From assembly GCF_016808335.1 (NCBI RefSeq), contig NC_053142.1:49533992-49597991 (forward strand): a stretch of 64,000 nucleotides of DNA, given 5' to 3'. The DNA is from Panicum virgatum (Eukaryota > Streptophyta > Magnoliopsida > Poales > Poaceae). A program made the translations under genes and the position numbers. The notes beneath the pieces were generated by a model, which searched no databases, was not told the origin of the DNA, and saw only the letters and a program-made list of their open reading frames with translations. Positions 11,462 to 22,700 of the stretch are shown here, piece by piece; within the stretch, counting starts at the first letter, position 1, and every line of letters starts with the position of its first letter.

Positions 11462-13641
11462 GGAGTAGCAGTCGACCCTGAGAAAATCGAAGCGGTGTCA
11501 AATTGGCAGCAACCAATAAATGTTAGTGAAATTAGAAATTTTCTTGGGTTAGCTGGGTATTATCGGAGATTTATTGAAGGATTCTCCAAGATAGCCCGGC
11601 CCATGACAGAACTGCTTAAGAAGGAAAAGAAGTTTGTTTGGACAGAGTCCTGCGAGAGGAGTTTTCAGGAATTGAAGAGAAGATTGACGACCGCTCCAGT
11701 ACTAACCCTACTAGATATCCACTGTGACTTTATCATCTATTGTGACGCATCCCGCCAAGGGTTAGGATGTGTCCTCATGCAAGACGGAAAGGTAGTAGCT
11801 TATGCCTCCCGACAGCTCATGCCTCATGAGCAGAATTATCCAACACATGATCTGGAGTTTGCAGCCGTAGTGCATACCCTTAAGATTTGGAGACATTATT
11901 TGATTGGAAATAAGTGTGAGATTTACACCGACCATAAGAGTTTGAAGTATATCTTCACCCAGCCGGATTTGAACTTAAGGCAAAGAAGATGGTTGGAATT
12001 GGTTAAGGATTATAACTTGGAAATCCATTACCACCCCGGAAAAGCTAACGTGGTGGCCGATGCCTTAAGTCGGAAATCTTATGGACCCAAGGATGCTCAT
12101 CTGCGAGAGGAAATGGCACGGTTGAATGTGCACATTGTTCTTCGAGGCTCCAGCCACACGCTAAGTGTCCAGCATACATTAGAGGACAGAATCAGAAAGG
12201 CCCAAAGTTCGAATAAGGATTTAATGAAAATCCGCAAACATACCGAAGAAAACAAAGCACCAAATTTTTGAGTGGACGATAAGGTAACTTTGTGGTATAA
12301 AGATAGAATTTGTGTGCCCAAAGAAGGGGACTTCTGGCAAGTAATCATGGACGAGGCTCATAACTCGGCATATTCCATTCACCCAGGGTCCACCAAAATG
12401 TATTTGGATTTAAAACAAAAGTATTGGTGGAATGGAATGAAGTCAGACATTGCCCAGTTCGTGGCCCATTGCGACACATATCAAAGGATCAAGGCTGAGC
12501 ACCAGAAGCCAGCAGGATTACTACAACCCCTGCCTATCCCAGTTTGGAAATGGGATGAGATAGAAATAAATTTTGTGGTAGGATTGCCCAAGACCCAGAA
12601 AAGTTATGATTCCATTTGGGTAATAGTGGACCGGCTCACCAAGGTCGCTCACTTTCTACCCGTACGGACCAACTATGGAGGAGAAAAGCTAGCCCAGCTC
12701 TATGTGGATAATATAGTAAAGCTGCATGGTGTACCTAGTAGAATCGTTTCAGATCTAGGGACCCAGTTCACCTCCAAGTTCTGGAAAAGTCTGCATAAGA
12801 CCATAGGGACCAAATTGGATTTTAGTTCGGCCTATCACCCGCAGACTGATGGACAAATTGAAAGGGTAAACCAAATCATGGAGGATATGTTAAGGGCATG
12901 TGTGCTTACCTATGGTAAAGATTGGGAACAAAGCTTACCCTATGCAGAGTTCTCATACAACAACAATTATCAGACAAGCTTAGGCATGTCGCCATTTGAG
13001 GCTCTTTATGGGAGAAAGTGTAGAACTCCTCTGATATGGTCAGAAGTAGGAGAGTGTTCATTAGTTGGACCAGCCCTCATAAAGGAAGCAGAAGAAAGAG
13101 TAGTAGAAATCCGCGAGAAGTTGAAAGCAGCACAGTCCAGACAGAAGAGCTACACGGACAAGAGGAGATGAGAAATAAGTTTCAATCCAGGAGACTTCAT
13201 GTATCTCAAGGTTTCACCTATTCGAGGGATCCGAAGGTTTCAAGTACATGGAAAGTTAGCCTCCCGGTATATTGGACCGTACCAAGTACTGAAGAAAGTC
13301 AGAAAAGTGGCCTATCGACTTCAATTACCTGAAGGAATGTCAGACATGCACCCAGTGTTCCATGTCTCACAACTGAGAAAGTGTTTGAGGGTACCCGAGG
13401 CAGAACACGTGCCAGTAGAGACAATAGATCTGCAGCCAGACCTGCGATACCAGGAAGTACCAGTCAAAATTCTGGGCACAGTCACAAAAAGAACAAGGAA
13501 CTCAGAAGTACGGATTTGCAGAGTGTAATGGAGTAGGCACTGAGTAGAAGAAGCTACGTGTGAACACGAAGATGCCCTGAAGAAGGAGTTTCCCCATCTC
13601 TTTAGGAATCAGCCGAATCTCGAGGACGAGATTCATTTTCA
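11462..13641 (+). pseudogene. pol: pol remnant: RT C-terminus, RNase H, integrase, chromodomain-like end
   Basis: Reads in one frame with stops at 12269-12271, 13169-13171 and 13526-13528 and one more near 13541. RT thumb/connection: [19 protein letters not shown]. RNase [50 protein letters not shown], and the Asp of VADALSRKS. Integrase: H-x-C-type zinc region (HPGSTKMYLDLKQKYWWNGM, HCDTYQRIKAEHQ; the second Cys of the usual C-x2-C appears as Tyr), DDE core with IWVIVDRLTKVAHF, IVSDLGTQF and HPQTDGQIERVNQ, then GKLASRYIGPYQVLKKV. The C-terminus (KCLRVPEAEHVPVETIDL, YQEVPVKILGTVTKRTRN) is the chromodomain-adjacent region of Tekay/Del elements. The reverse transcriptase YxDD part is absent. 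Not functional. Confidence 0.88.
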
Positions 13642-13653
13642 GTGGGGTAGGTT
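13640..13653 (+). promoter_or_regulatory. Polypurine tract before the 3' LTR (imperfect)
   Basis: AGTGGGGTAGGTTT directly precedes the TG of the 3' LTR. It is purine rich but broken by pyrimidines. Plus-strand DNA synthesis of such elements starts at this place (family knowledge). Confidence 0.5.
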
Positions 13654-15491
13654 TGTAACATCCCAAAAAAAATCACCAAGTTAAATCACGTGCTAAAAAT
13701 AATTTTCAAAATTTATTTTGCATCGTTGAGCTCAAATATTTTCTAAACCCCTAATCTCCCGAAACCTTTCCCGACGATTCGCCGTCCCGGCACCAGCATT
13801 AGTCACCGTCTAATTTTCCCTATTCTTCTCATTTCTCGTGCGCGTCACTTCTCGTCGACGCCGCGACCGGCTCGCGACCGTCGTCGCGAATCCCGCTGGC
13901 GCCCCCTTTTCCTTTTTCTCTTTTTCCTCCCTCTCTTCTTTTTCTTTTCTTCTTCTCTTTTCCCTTTTCTTTTTCTTTTTCTCCCTCCTTCTCCTTTCTC
14001 CTTCCTTGTTCCTGCTCCACGTGCACACTCTGCTCCCGGCCGCCCCACGCGCTCCGCGTGCCCGGAAAGCTCGCCGCGCCGCTCGCCCCTACACAGCACC
14101 GCCTCCTCGCTGCCCGAGTTATCCCGTCGCCCTGTGGTCGCCTCGCCGCCCGCGCCGCCACTCCACGATGCCGCGCTAAGCTCCAAAACGCCATCAATGG
14201 CCGCCGGGATGCCCGCTGGCCGGCCGGCCATCGTGCCCCCTCCTCCACCACCTTACCCCGCCTATAAACTGGCTCCTCGCGCAGCTCCTCACCCCCAACG
14301 CCTCACCCGCCGCTGCGCGCCCCCTCTGCTTGCCCACAGCGCCACCCCCACGCACGCCGAAGCCGCCCGCCGCCCGCCACAGTCGCGCCGCCTCCTCGCT
14401 GCCTCTCCGTCCTCGCCCCCTCGCTCCGCCCCAGCCCGAGATAGGAAGGGGAATCGAAAGCCCTCACTCCCCTCTCTCTTTTCCCTCTAGTCCCGGCCGC
14501 CGCCGTGCCCTGGGCCGCCACCGGTGCCCTACCCCCCTCCTCTGTTCTGTGCGGGAGAGAGGAGGAAGAAGGGCATTTTGCCCTTAGCCCCCCTCCTCTT
14601 TCTCCTATTCTTTAATGAACCCCCCTCTTTAGTCCTTTTTCAAAGAAGCCCCCTCTTTATTATTTTATTCAAAACCTACCCTTCCACCATATAAACATAA
14701 TTTCAAATATACCCCTAGCCATTTCTAGAGTAGCCCAAATATTTTCCAAAATTATAATCAAGTCCCTTCCTTTCCAAAAGTATTTACGAAGAGGCCCCTA
14801 AACCCCGGTATTGAGCGAGTTACGGTTTGGTCACACAACTAGACTTTTGGGATGGTTGTTTTCGTGGTGTTAGTTTTTTTTTGAAGGTGTCCGGCAGTTG
14901 TGCCATGAGCTACTACGGATGAGGAGTCTGGTAGCATTAAAACTTGGGTCCTTGGTGTAGGATCAACCCCACTCATTGTTCGGTTACGCAAGAAATGGCT
15001 TTAGGAAAACTCTTTTCAAAAATAAACCCCTGTATGTGTAAAACCTAACTTTACTGCAAATAAACCTCAGCTTTATCCTTAATTTATCCTGTGCATATCT
15101 GTGATACCCCCTCTGTGGATGGGGTTGGACTTGTTGAGTACTTTTGTACTCACCCGATATATATTTGTGGTTTTTCTTCAGAAGAAGATCCGGATTTCGT
15201 TGTTGAAGACGTTGAGTAGAGGTTGCGTCCGCGCCCAACTTTGCCTATGGTGTTGGCCCTCTGCAAGATATTTCTGCTAGCGCTTCACTCTGAGCCCGAA
15301 CTAGAGACCGTCTGGGTCGTACTTTGGTATATCACCGTAGCTGTTTTACTACTTATTATCATTTGTATCGAGTGTCCGCCTCCTCGGAGATTTGTACGGT
15401 GACTGTACCATCTGTTGAATAAATGTGTTATCAGCCTCCTGGGACTGATATTTGTATCACATTTAGTCTCTACTTATGTGGGGACGCTTCA
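13654..15491 (+). repeat. 3' LTR of the gypsy element (1.84 kb)
   Basis: Starts TGTAACATCCC and ends GGGACGCTTCA, followed by the TSD CGCGG. A TATA box is at 14263-14268. It lacks the middle part of the 5' LTR. About 14530-14810 has its own C- and T-rich sequence that does not align with the 5' copy by eye. Confidence 0.9.
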
Positions 15492-15496
15492 CGCGG
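15492..15496 (+). repeat. Target site duplication, right copy (CGCGG)
   Basis: Exact repeat of 4442-4446, directly after the CA end of the 3' LTR. Confidence 0.9.
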
Positions 15497-16136
15497 CGAG
15501 GAGCTCGCACCCGTCCGCGCCGCACCCGGCGCACGCCATGGCAGGAGCGGGAGCCGGAGCAGACACGGCCGGCGGCACCACCTCCGCGGCAGGGAGCGGA
15601 AACCTTGCCGCCGCCGGCCAGCCCCTCGCGGCCTCGCCCCCTGCTCTGCTTCCTCTCCTGCCACGGCTCCGTTTGCAGCCTCGCGCTGTGCGCTTGCCGC
15701 ACCGCCGGTCTGATTCATGGAGGTGGAGGCGGAAGAACAAGAGGGCGGCGGCGGTGGCGACCCGCGTCAGCCGGCCTCGTCTGCGCCACGGCGCGCAGGA
15801 GGTGGTGGTGGGCCGCGGGCGTGCCGAGCTTGGACGGGTCGGGCGAGCTCCGCCACTACAGGTGCTGCTGCGCCGCCACCATGGTGTTGCCGCAGCCGAA
15901 TCCGGGGAGGGAGGGGAGAGAGGGAGGGGCGGCGCCGGATACAGAGGGAGAGATGGATGGGCGGCGCCGGCGTCCTCTGCCGTCGAACGCGAGGGAGGGG
16001 AGAGAGGGAATGTGTAATGGGGATTTTGGGTAGGCTGTGGGAGAAGATAAGATTTTGGAGAGTGGTTTTTTTACTGTGGATAACCCAAATTGTAGAATGA
16101 GTATCTTATTTGAGTCTCCGCTGTTGGAGATAGCTT

Positions 16137-16375
16137 AATACAGCACAAAACCCCATTCCTCTCAAGGACTTTCTGAACTCTGATACTCTGCGCTCCCTCC
16201 CCAATACTCGACCTGACCAATGTTCACTCTGTTCGCTGTGCTGTGACTAGTGGCTGATGCTGATTTGATGTGAGAGAAAAGTACTGCTGACTGGCTGGTG
16301 GCTGTTGTCTGGTGCTGATTTAGTGTGAGAAAAAAATACTGTTTGTTGCCTAGCGGACATAGTGGTTATGACTTT
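16137..16375. other. Intergenic stretch with a short imperfect tandem repeat
   Basis: No gene seen. About 16250-16350 holds two diverged copies of a GTGGCTG...GTGCTGATTT(A/G)(A/G)TGTGAGA motif followed by GTACTG or ATACTG. Confidence 0.4.
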
Positions 16376-16712
16376 GGCCCCGTTTGGTTGCGCGATGTAA
16401 AAATTTTGAAAAGACATCTTTCTATATTTGAAGTACTAAACATAGACTAATTACAAAAATAATTACAGAACTCGTCTGTAAATCGCGAGACGAATCTAAT
16501 GAACCTAATTAAGCTGTCATTAGAGGTTGTTTACTGTAGCATTACTGTAGCAATTTAGTGCCTGATTACAGCCTAACTAGGTTCATTAGATTCGTCTCGC
16601 CATTTACAAATAGCAGTCGCAATGCGTTTTTTATTTTGTCTAGATTTAAGTCTCCATGCAGGTGCCGGAAATTTTTTTTGGAATTTTGATTTTTGTAACT
16701 AAACACTGGCTT
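16376..16712. mobile_element. MITE-like element with inverted core (copy 1)
   Basis: No coding capacity. The ends GGCCCCGTTTGGTTG (left) and the complement of GTAACTAAACACTGG (right) are weak inverted repeats. Inside lies a strong inverted pair: GCGAGACGAATCTAATGAA near 16488 and TTCATTAGATTCGTCTCGC near 16583. Related cores occur at 48630-48750 and 63733-63820. Boundaries are approximate; no target duplication was defined. Confidence 0.7.
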
Positions 16713-17338
16713 TGCCAAATGGCAATCATGCAGCGGGAACGCACAGAGGAACGGTCAACATCTCCAGTCCCCCACGCTCACATACCTCAACGATGATGAC
16801 TACTCGTGGACGCGGTCAGAGCAGAACGCACGAAACTTTTGGATTCAGAACAGTACCGGACCATCGCCTTCCCGCTAAAAACACTCCGTCTCCTTTCTCC
16901 ACACCCAATGATCAGATAGCCATTAACAGAACGAGGCTTAGCTTTGTCTACAACACTTACTGATCGCTCGGTCACCAGGTCGCGCTGACAGATTTACCCC
17001 ACATGGATGGGACCCGATTGCCACTGAAAGGGTTCCGAGCTTCAGACACCGACGAGTGGCTGCTGATTTCTTCAGACAACCCACACGCTAATCGTACCCG
17101 CCACTAGCTTTTGGAAATAACCCGCCTCGGGAAGCGCGGCTCGGAAGTTGATCAAGGGTGGTGGATTAGACAATCAATGGCATCGTCTCCTAAGCAGCTG
17201 CAGCTTTTGTCTTCTGACGCGACCACAAACAGTCGCCGCTTGGGAGCGCTTGCACTTGCCCACTCTTCTCAGCTCGGCACTCCACAGCTCCGCCCCGCTT
17301 CGCTCGCCGCGGGTTCCGAAGCCGGCGAGGCCGGCGCC

Positions 17339-18085
17339 ATGTTCACCGACGGCATGTCGAGGCTGGCCGTGGCGGTCAGCGTGACGGTGGCGCTCAGCCT
17401 GGCCATCTTCCTCACCATCCTGGTGCTCCTCCTCGCGGACCTCTTCTGCGCCCACCTCCGGCGGCGGCGGCTCCGCGCCGAGGCGTCCCAGTCGAAGCTG
17501 GGCCCGCTGGCGCTGTCCCCCGCGCGCACCGAGGACGGGTCGGTGGCGACCACGACGGCGGCGCGCGAGGCGCTCTCCAGCACGCCGCCGTTCTACTACG
17601 CGCACGGCGTGCTCCACGCGCCCAACACCAAGGACCTCCTCCTGGCCATCCCCAAGCTGGAGTCCGCCGTGTGGCGGTGGTCGCCCGCGCGCCGCTCGAC
17701 GCCGTCGCGCTCGGGCTCGGGCTCGTCCGCGGGCTCCTCGGCGCGCGGCGATGGGTTCATGTGCATCTCCAACCCGGTGTACGACCGAGGCGGCGCGCAG
17801 GGCCAGGCCGCGCCGGGCGCCGGGGACTCGCCGCCGTTCGAGACGCCGGGCGCGTCGCCGTCGCCGTCGCCGTTCGGGATCACGGAGGAGGAGGAGGAAG
17901 GCGGGTTCTCTCCGCCGCTGTCGGCGATGCGGAAGCTCCCGCCAGTGGGCGTCGTGGCGTACCCCCCGCCCGCGCTGAGCTTCGCCGATGCCAGGCCGGC
18001 AATGACGGTGACCGACACCAACCGGGCCTCCACCTCCTCGTCCAATCTCACCGCCCACTTCTTCTCTTCATGGTCATCGAAGTAA
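17339..18085 (+). CDS. Hypothetical single-pass membrane protein (248 aa)
   Basis: Single-exon frame from ATG at 17339 (MFTDGMSRLAVAV) to TAA at 18083-18085. Residues about 8-34 form one hydrophobic helix, followed by a basic RRRRLR stop-transfer patch and a Ser/Pro-rich tail of about 200 residues. The tail holds recognisable blocks: FYYAHGVLHAPNTKDLLLAI, KLESAVWRWSP, FMCISNPVYD, PFETPGASPSPSPF and an acidic run of five Glu. The layout suggests a short lumenal or outer end with a long cytosolic, possibly phosphorylated tail. No enzyme or binding domain is recognised. The frame is open upstream; an ATG at 17177 would give about 302 residues, but the extension has no helix or motif and the codon use is less biased, so 17339 was chosen. 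Gene GC content is very high, as in many intron-poor grass genes. Confidence 0.75.
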   Translation: MFTDGMSRLAVAVSVTVALSLAIFLTILVLLLADLFCAHLRRRRLRAEASQSKLGPLALSPARTEDGSVATTTAAREALSSTPPFYYAHGVLHAPNTKDLLLAIPKLESAVWRWSPARRSTPSRSGSGSSAGSSARGDGFMCISNPVYDRGGAQGQAAPGAGDSPPFETPGASPSPSPFGITEEEEEGGFSPPLSAMRKLPPVGVVAYPPPALSFADARPAMTVTDTNRASTSSSNLTAHFFSSWSSK

Positions 18086-19753
18086 GAGATCACTTGTATT
18101 GCTTGCGATGTGGTGGGAGGAACGATGTGCTTGGATGATGCAGCTTGATTTCATTCATTATATTTTGGTCATTTTCCTAGCTCAATCATTTCATATACTC
18201 ATATCACCAATCGATCTCCGCGGTCCTGCTAGTTCTTGCATGTTTCATCTCCACTAAAATCAATCTCCGATCAATGTTTTAGCCACTGAACTCATCAACT
18301 CTGTGCCGCTGTAACGCTGTTACTGGATAAAACCTTCACAAATATCTGAAACGAATGATTAATCTCACGGTGAAACAAAAGGGACGGAGTCTTTTAGCCT
18401 GAGCACTGGTACACCGGGGTCCCGTTGTGCTGTGATCAGGCACAGAGGGTGGCATCGACGGAGTGGGTCCTGTGACATCAAACCCAAGAACACTAGTATT
18501 CCAGTACTCCATAACCGAGCTATGAGTGGCATCTTTTTAATTTTCGTGTAGCTTTGTTACACCTCAACACAAAAAAAGATGCTTTGTACACCTCACGGGA
18601 ACGGAACACTCGATTACCCATCGCAGGTCGTGCAGTTAAGTCTCTCAAGTCGCTGATCGACAAAGAGTTGACAGACAGAAGCACACCGCCCTCGTCTGAT
18701 GGATGCCATTGGAACGTGCAAAAGCAAGCTCCCGCATGCCCCTGCACGTGTTCGGTAACTTGGCATTTGGTGAAGAACGGGGCGATGCATATCTCGGGGG
18801 GCACCAAAAGAAAACAAAAGGCCAGCCTGCTCCTGCGTATATAGGCCATATGGTCGCAGCGCAGCGCTGAGGCATCGAGAAAAGGCGTGACGTGTAGCCG
18901 TATGGAAAAAAGCTTGGGAGAAACGTGCATGCTTGGCCTTTGGCGGGTTTGGCCTGTGGGGCGCCCGGTTGCAGGTCGCAGCAAAGGCCTGACGCGTCAC
19001 GAGTCCCTGAGCTCGGCCTGCCTCAAGTCCTGAACCAACGTGGAAGGAAAGGAATCAGACGTTAGCTAGCTGTAGGAAGGGCTCCCCGCCTCTCCCATCC
19101 GTTTCTCTCGCGTCGTCTCTCTCGGGCCTCTCGGCGCTGGCGATGAGCAGCCTGCTGCCTGCTCCCTGTCTGTGCAGTGCCGCATGCATACTCTTCGGCG
19201 TTTGGGCGTTTGGCTGCCTTGGGGCATCTTGCATCAGAACAAGCCGTCTTTTGTTGCTTGCGTAACGCGCCCTCTAGTGCACTGCAAAGGGTTGGTGTAT
19301 GAGAGTATGAAACGAGGGTGGACCAAGTTTTTATTTCTAGTGATTTTTTATTTTGAATTTTTAGGGGATTTTTTATTTTGAATATACTGGAACGATTAAT
19401 AATTTTGATGTGACGGCCCAGAAACAGGCCTCAGCCTACAAAAAAGTCTCACGCGGAACCAGCCCAAAACTCTCCCACGAGCACGCGCGCGGCGCACACA
19501 GCCCACACGGCCACACCCCACATCAAAACGGGAGTGGCCCATAGCGCTCTATTTTTTTTGAAATAAAGCCCACGGCGCGCTCGTGCGCAGAGGCAAGATC
19601 ACGTGCCGAGCAGCCTGGCTGGGCTCTCGTGCGTGCAGCGGCGACCAACCGGCGGCGCCGCGGCCGGATGCCCTAACCCGCCAAACCGCTCAAAAAATCC
19701 AAAATCAAAACTCCCCGTCCGTCTCGCCGGCGAGCCCCCGAATCGAGCCGCCC
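18086..19753. other. Intergenic region between the membrane protein gene and EME1
   Basis: No gene, RNA or clear repeat was recognised. The last 200 bases are the GC-rich leader of EME1. Open frames at 18520-19000 have no family features. Confidence 0.5.
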
Positions 19754-22700
19754 ATGGCGTCCTCCCAGATCCCCGTCGTCGACATCCCCGACGACGAAGA
19801 CGACGACGGCGGCCTCTTCTCCGCCGGCGCGTTCTCCTCCCCTCCCTCCTCCCGCAAGCGCTCCCACGGCTCCGCCGCCTCCACCACCTCCCCGGGGGAC
19901 TTCCTCGACGCCTTCTCGCCGTCGCCTCCCCGCCAGAAGCGACCGCTGCTCGCGGCGCGGGACCCCATCGTCCTCGACGACTCCCCGTCCCCGCCGAAGC
20001 GGAGGACCTCCTCCTCCTCGGCCCCCGATCTGCCGGTCCTCGTGGTGGACGACGACGACGACGGCCTCTCGGCCCCCGATGGCATTGTTACTGAGACGCC
20101 CGATTCCGTTCTCGACCGTATCGCTTTCTCCGAGACACCGGAGACGGCTGTGCCCGGTTCTGGAAGCCCCGGCACTGTTGTCGCGGAGACCCCGGGCTTC
20201 ACCTCCCCGCGCTCGGTCAGGCCACTTGCTGCCCGGGGCCTGTCGTCTGCTGCGACGGCACAAAAGTTATCTGGTAAAGTGTTCTCACTTGTGCCTGCTT
20301 CTCTTTCTGTAATCACTGGTCTCACTTTTGGCAGCTTACCTGTTCATGGATGACGCTGCACACGCACTTGTCACTAGTGCTTTTTTTTCATTATGCACAT
20401 ATACACTAAGTGTATTATTAAGGACAACATATGTTCTAGGCTCATCAGAGTTTGTTTACAATTTGGTAGGAATAACTTGCTTTCCTATTTTGCACATCTC
20501 TAGCTAGTTTCTTTGGCCAAACTTTAATTACACCTCTCGGATTCAGGCCTAACGGTTACACATCCTTTGTATGCTCAATTTGGGGAATTACCATCATAAA
20601 AGTATTGTAGATTAAAATCCAAGCAGCTTTTGTTGAACCATGACAGATAATATAAAGGGAAGGAGGCTGTGATTTATCATTTATAAGTTGAAAGAATCAG
20701 CTACCACAATTACAAAAGGCAAATGGCACTTCTCTGATTTTAGAACTATATGACTATATCATCTAGAGCTCATGTGAGATCCTCGAGCTTCTTCATGGAT
20801 AATGTTGTATGTCAGATCCAAATAGTGTATCTTCATTTCTTTCTTCATTCTTGACTCATCACAGTTTGTTTCCGTTTCCAGGAGTTTTGTCTCCGATATC
20901 TCTGGACAGTGATGATGAGTCAGATGACGACACCATGCAGAGGGGGCCTTTGATCGATGTGTCAAGCAATATAGCAAATTCTGATCCTATGAGTGGACCT
21001 GGGTCAACAGTCTTTAAGGGCAAAGTGGATAGTGGGCAAGGCACAGCCACATGTACAAGGATGCCAGTAAGTCACATCTATGAAAGCAATTGTAGTTTAG
21101 GTGAAATTCATTGCTGTACTTTCTAAGTAGAAGATTCTACAAACAGAAAACATGTATTGAGTTGTATGCATTTTTGTGAGCATGCCTACTGATTAGAACT
21201 AAATTTGTTAGCATCAATCAAGTGACATCACATCATTTTTATGTGATGGTGCTCAACACATTGAAGTGGAGAAAAAACAATTGGTATGGGCCATGCAGAA
21301 AAAAGGTCTTACAAATTGTGCACTAAGCAGTTTAAGTGATGAAGAGTCTTTGCTTACATAGGAACAGAAGAGACTGACCAAGGAGGAGAAAGCCAAACTG
21401 ATGGAAGAAAGAAAACAAAAACGACTGGTTTGACTCATAAAGTGTTTCACAGAACTTATTTTTATTTGCGCACACGGCATAGATTGTTAGAGATCATATT
21501 GTTTGTTTGATCATATTGTTTGTTTTATAGGAAGATAAACTTCACAAGCAAGCTATGAAAGATCAACTGGCTAAGCAGAAGAAGAAGGACAACGAAATTA
21601 AGGAGTGGGAATCAGGGAAATTTGCTCTAAAATGTATTACTGCTGAGATAGACTCAAGTGTTGTTGGAAGTGGCTCGATTGGAGGTTTGTTAGACTATAG
21701 TGAATCGAGTAGTTGTATAACTATCATTGTATGTTCGTTATTTCTATGTTCCTCCGCTACTGAGGTATTTTCCTTTTTTGAAAGAAACAGGTTGTCTTCT
21801 TTCTAGTTTAGCAGAACAAGGGCTTTCTTATAAAGTTAAGGAGAATGAAATGAAGGGTTCAATTCTGTGGAGTATGAAGATTCCTGATGATATTGCTCAT
21901 GCCCTTTTTAGTCAAAATGATGACTGCAACACGGTAATGCATATTGTTTTTATTCACCTTCACCCTATACTATAGGGTTGTGTCATGAAATATATCCTAA
22001 TGTGGTATTTCTTTCCACAGAACCAAGCTTCAGCATCAGAAGTGCCATATATTTCATTTGTGCTTCAAGCTGAGGAATTTTGTGCTCGTATAAGCAATGG
22101 ATCATTTTTTCATCATGTTCAGGAAGTTCGTAATAAATATCCAGGATTCACCATTTGCTACATCACTAACAAATTGATGAACTATATCAGCAAATGGTTA
22201 GTTCCCTGAAATCTGAACTATCATGTTTAATAATTTTATTTTCGATCTATATCCACAAATAAAATTGTTTTTCTGTTTAGTCTTACCTTTTGTGTTGATT
22301 ATCAAATGTCAGCAAAATATCTTTTTAACCTTTAACGTGTCAAAATCTCTTTGTTGATGTCACCAAATTATATAGTAGCTGTTTCATCTCACTAACAGCT
22401 GCAAATCTTGAGAATTTTTCCTAATTGCTTGTGTTTTGCTAAATACTATGTATTCTATAGTTTCAACACAACTAACATGCCCAGTGAAACGGCATGCTAG
22501 CTGAATCAGTTGTATCATTCAGTGATTATTTATTTGTGAATTGGGAAGAGGAACATACACGATAATTTTTATTATCTAGTGGAAAATAAAATCTCTATCT
22601 GAACCTGCAAAAATTAAAATGTGCTCTTTTGCCTTGTCACTTTGTCAGTGAGCAAAGTCGGTACAAAAACAATTCAATTACTTGGAAACGTCCACAGGTG

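Larger units (their letters stand above)
4447..15491 (+). mobile_element. Ty3/gypsy LTR retrotransposon, Tekay/Del chromovirus clade, defective
   Basis: Both LTRs start TGTAACATC and end GGGACGCTTCA, and the element is flanked by the exact 5-bp target duplication CGCGG (4442-4446 and 15492-15496). Order: 5' LTR, initiator-Met PBS, two related accessory frames, gag with zinc knuckle, a deletion junction, RT C-terminus plus RNase H, integrase, chromodomain-like tail, 3' LTR. Protease and the catalytic RT fingers and palm are missing, and gag and pol carry several stops, so it cannot move on its own. The integrase and the chromodomain-like C-terminus resemble the Tekay/Del group (family knowledge). 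The first 150 bases of the two LTRs differ at roughly one base in ten by hand count, so the insertion is not recent. Confidence 0.92.
3868..16136. mobile_element. GC-rich DNA transposon with terminal inverted repeats (Pack-type candidate), split by an LTR retrotransposon
   Basis: The left end AAGACTGTCTCCAACAGC (3868-3885) matches the reverse complement of the right end GCTGTTGGAGATAGCTT (16120-16136) with one gap and one mismatch. Weaker inverted similarity continues inward, for example the CCTCCCTCGCGTTC motif near 4045 and its complement near 15990. Without the nested retrotransposon the element is about 1.2 kb (3868-4446 plus 15497-16136). Its interior is very GC rich and holds long open frames with no recognisable domain. 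A target duplication was not found, so the superfamily stays open (Mutator-like or PIF-like). The GC-rich cargo between inverted ends is what Pack-type elements look like, but a donor gene was not identified. Confidence 0.6.

Noticed and set aside
18520..19000. Open frames of 128-154 residues on the minus strand
   Set aside because: No recognisable domain, several overlapping frames of similar length, no splice or promoter context.
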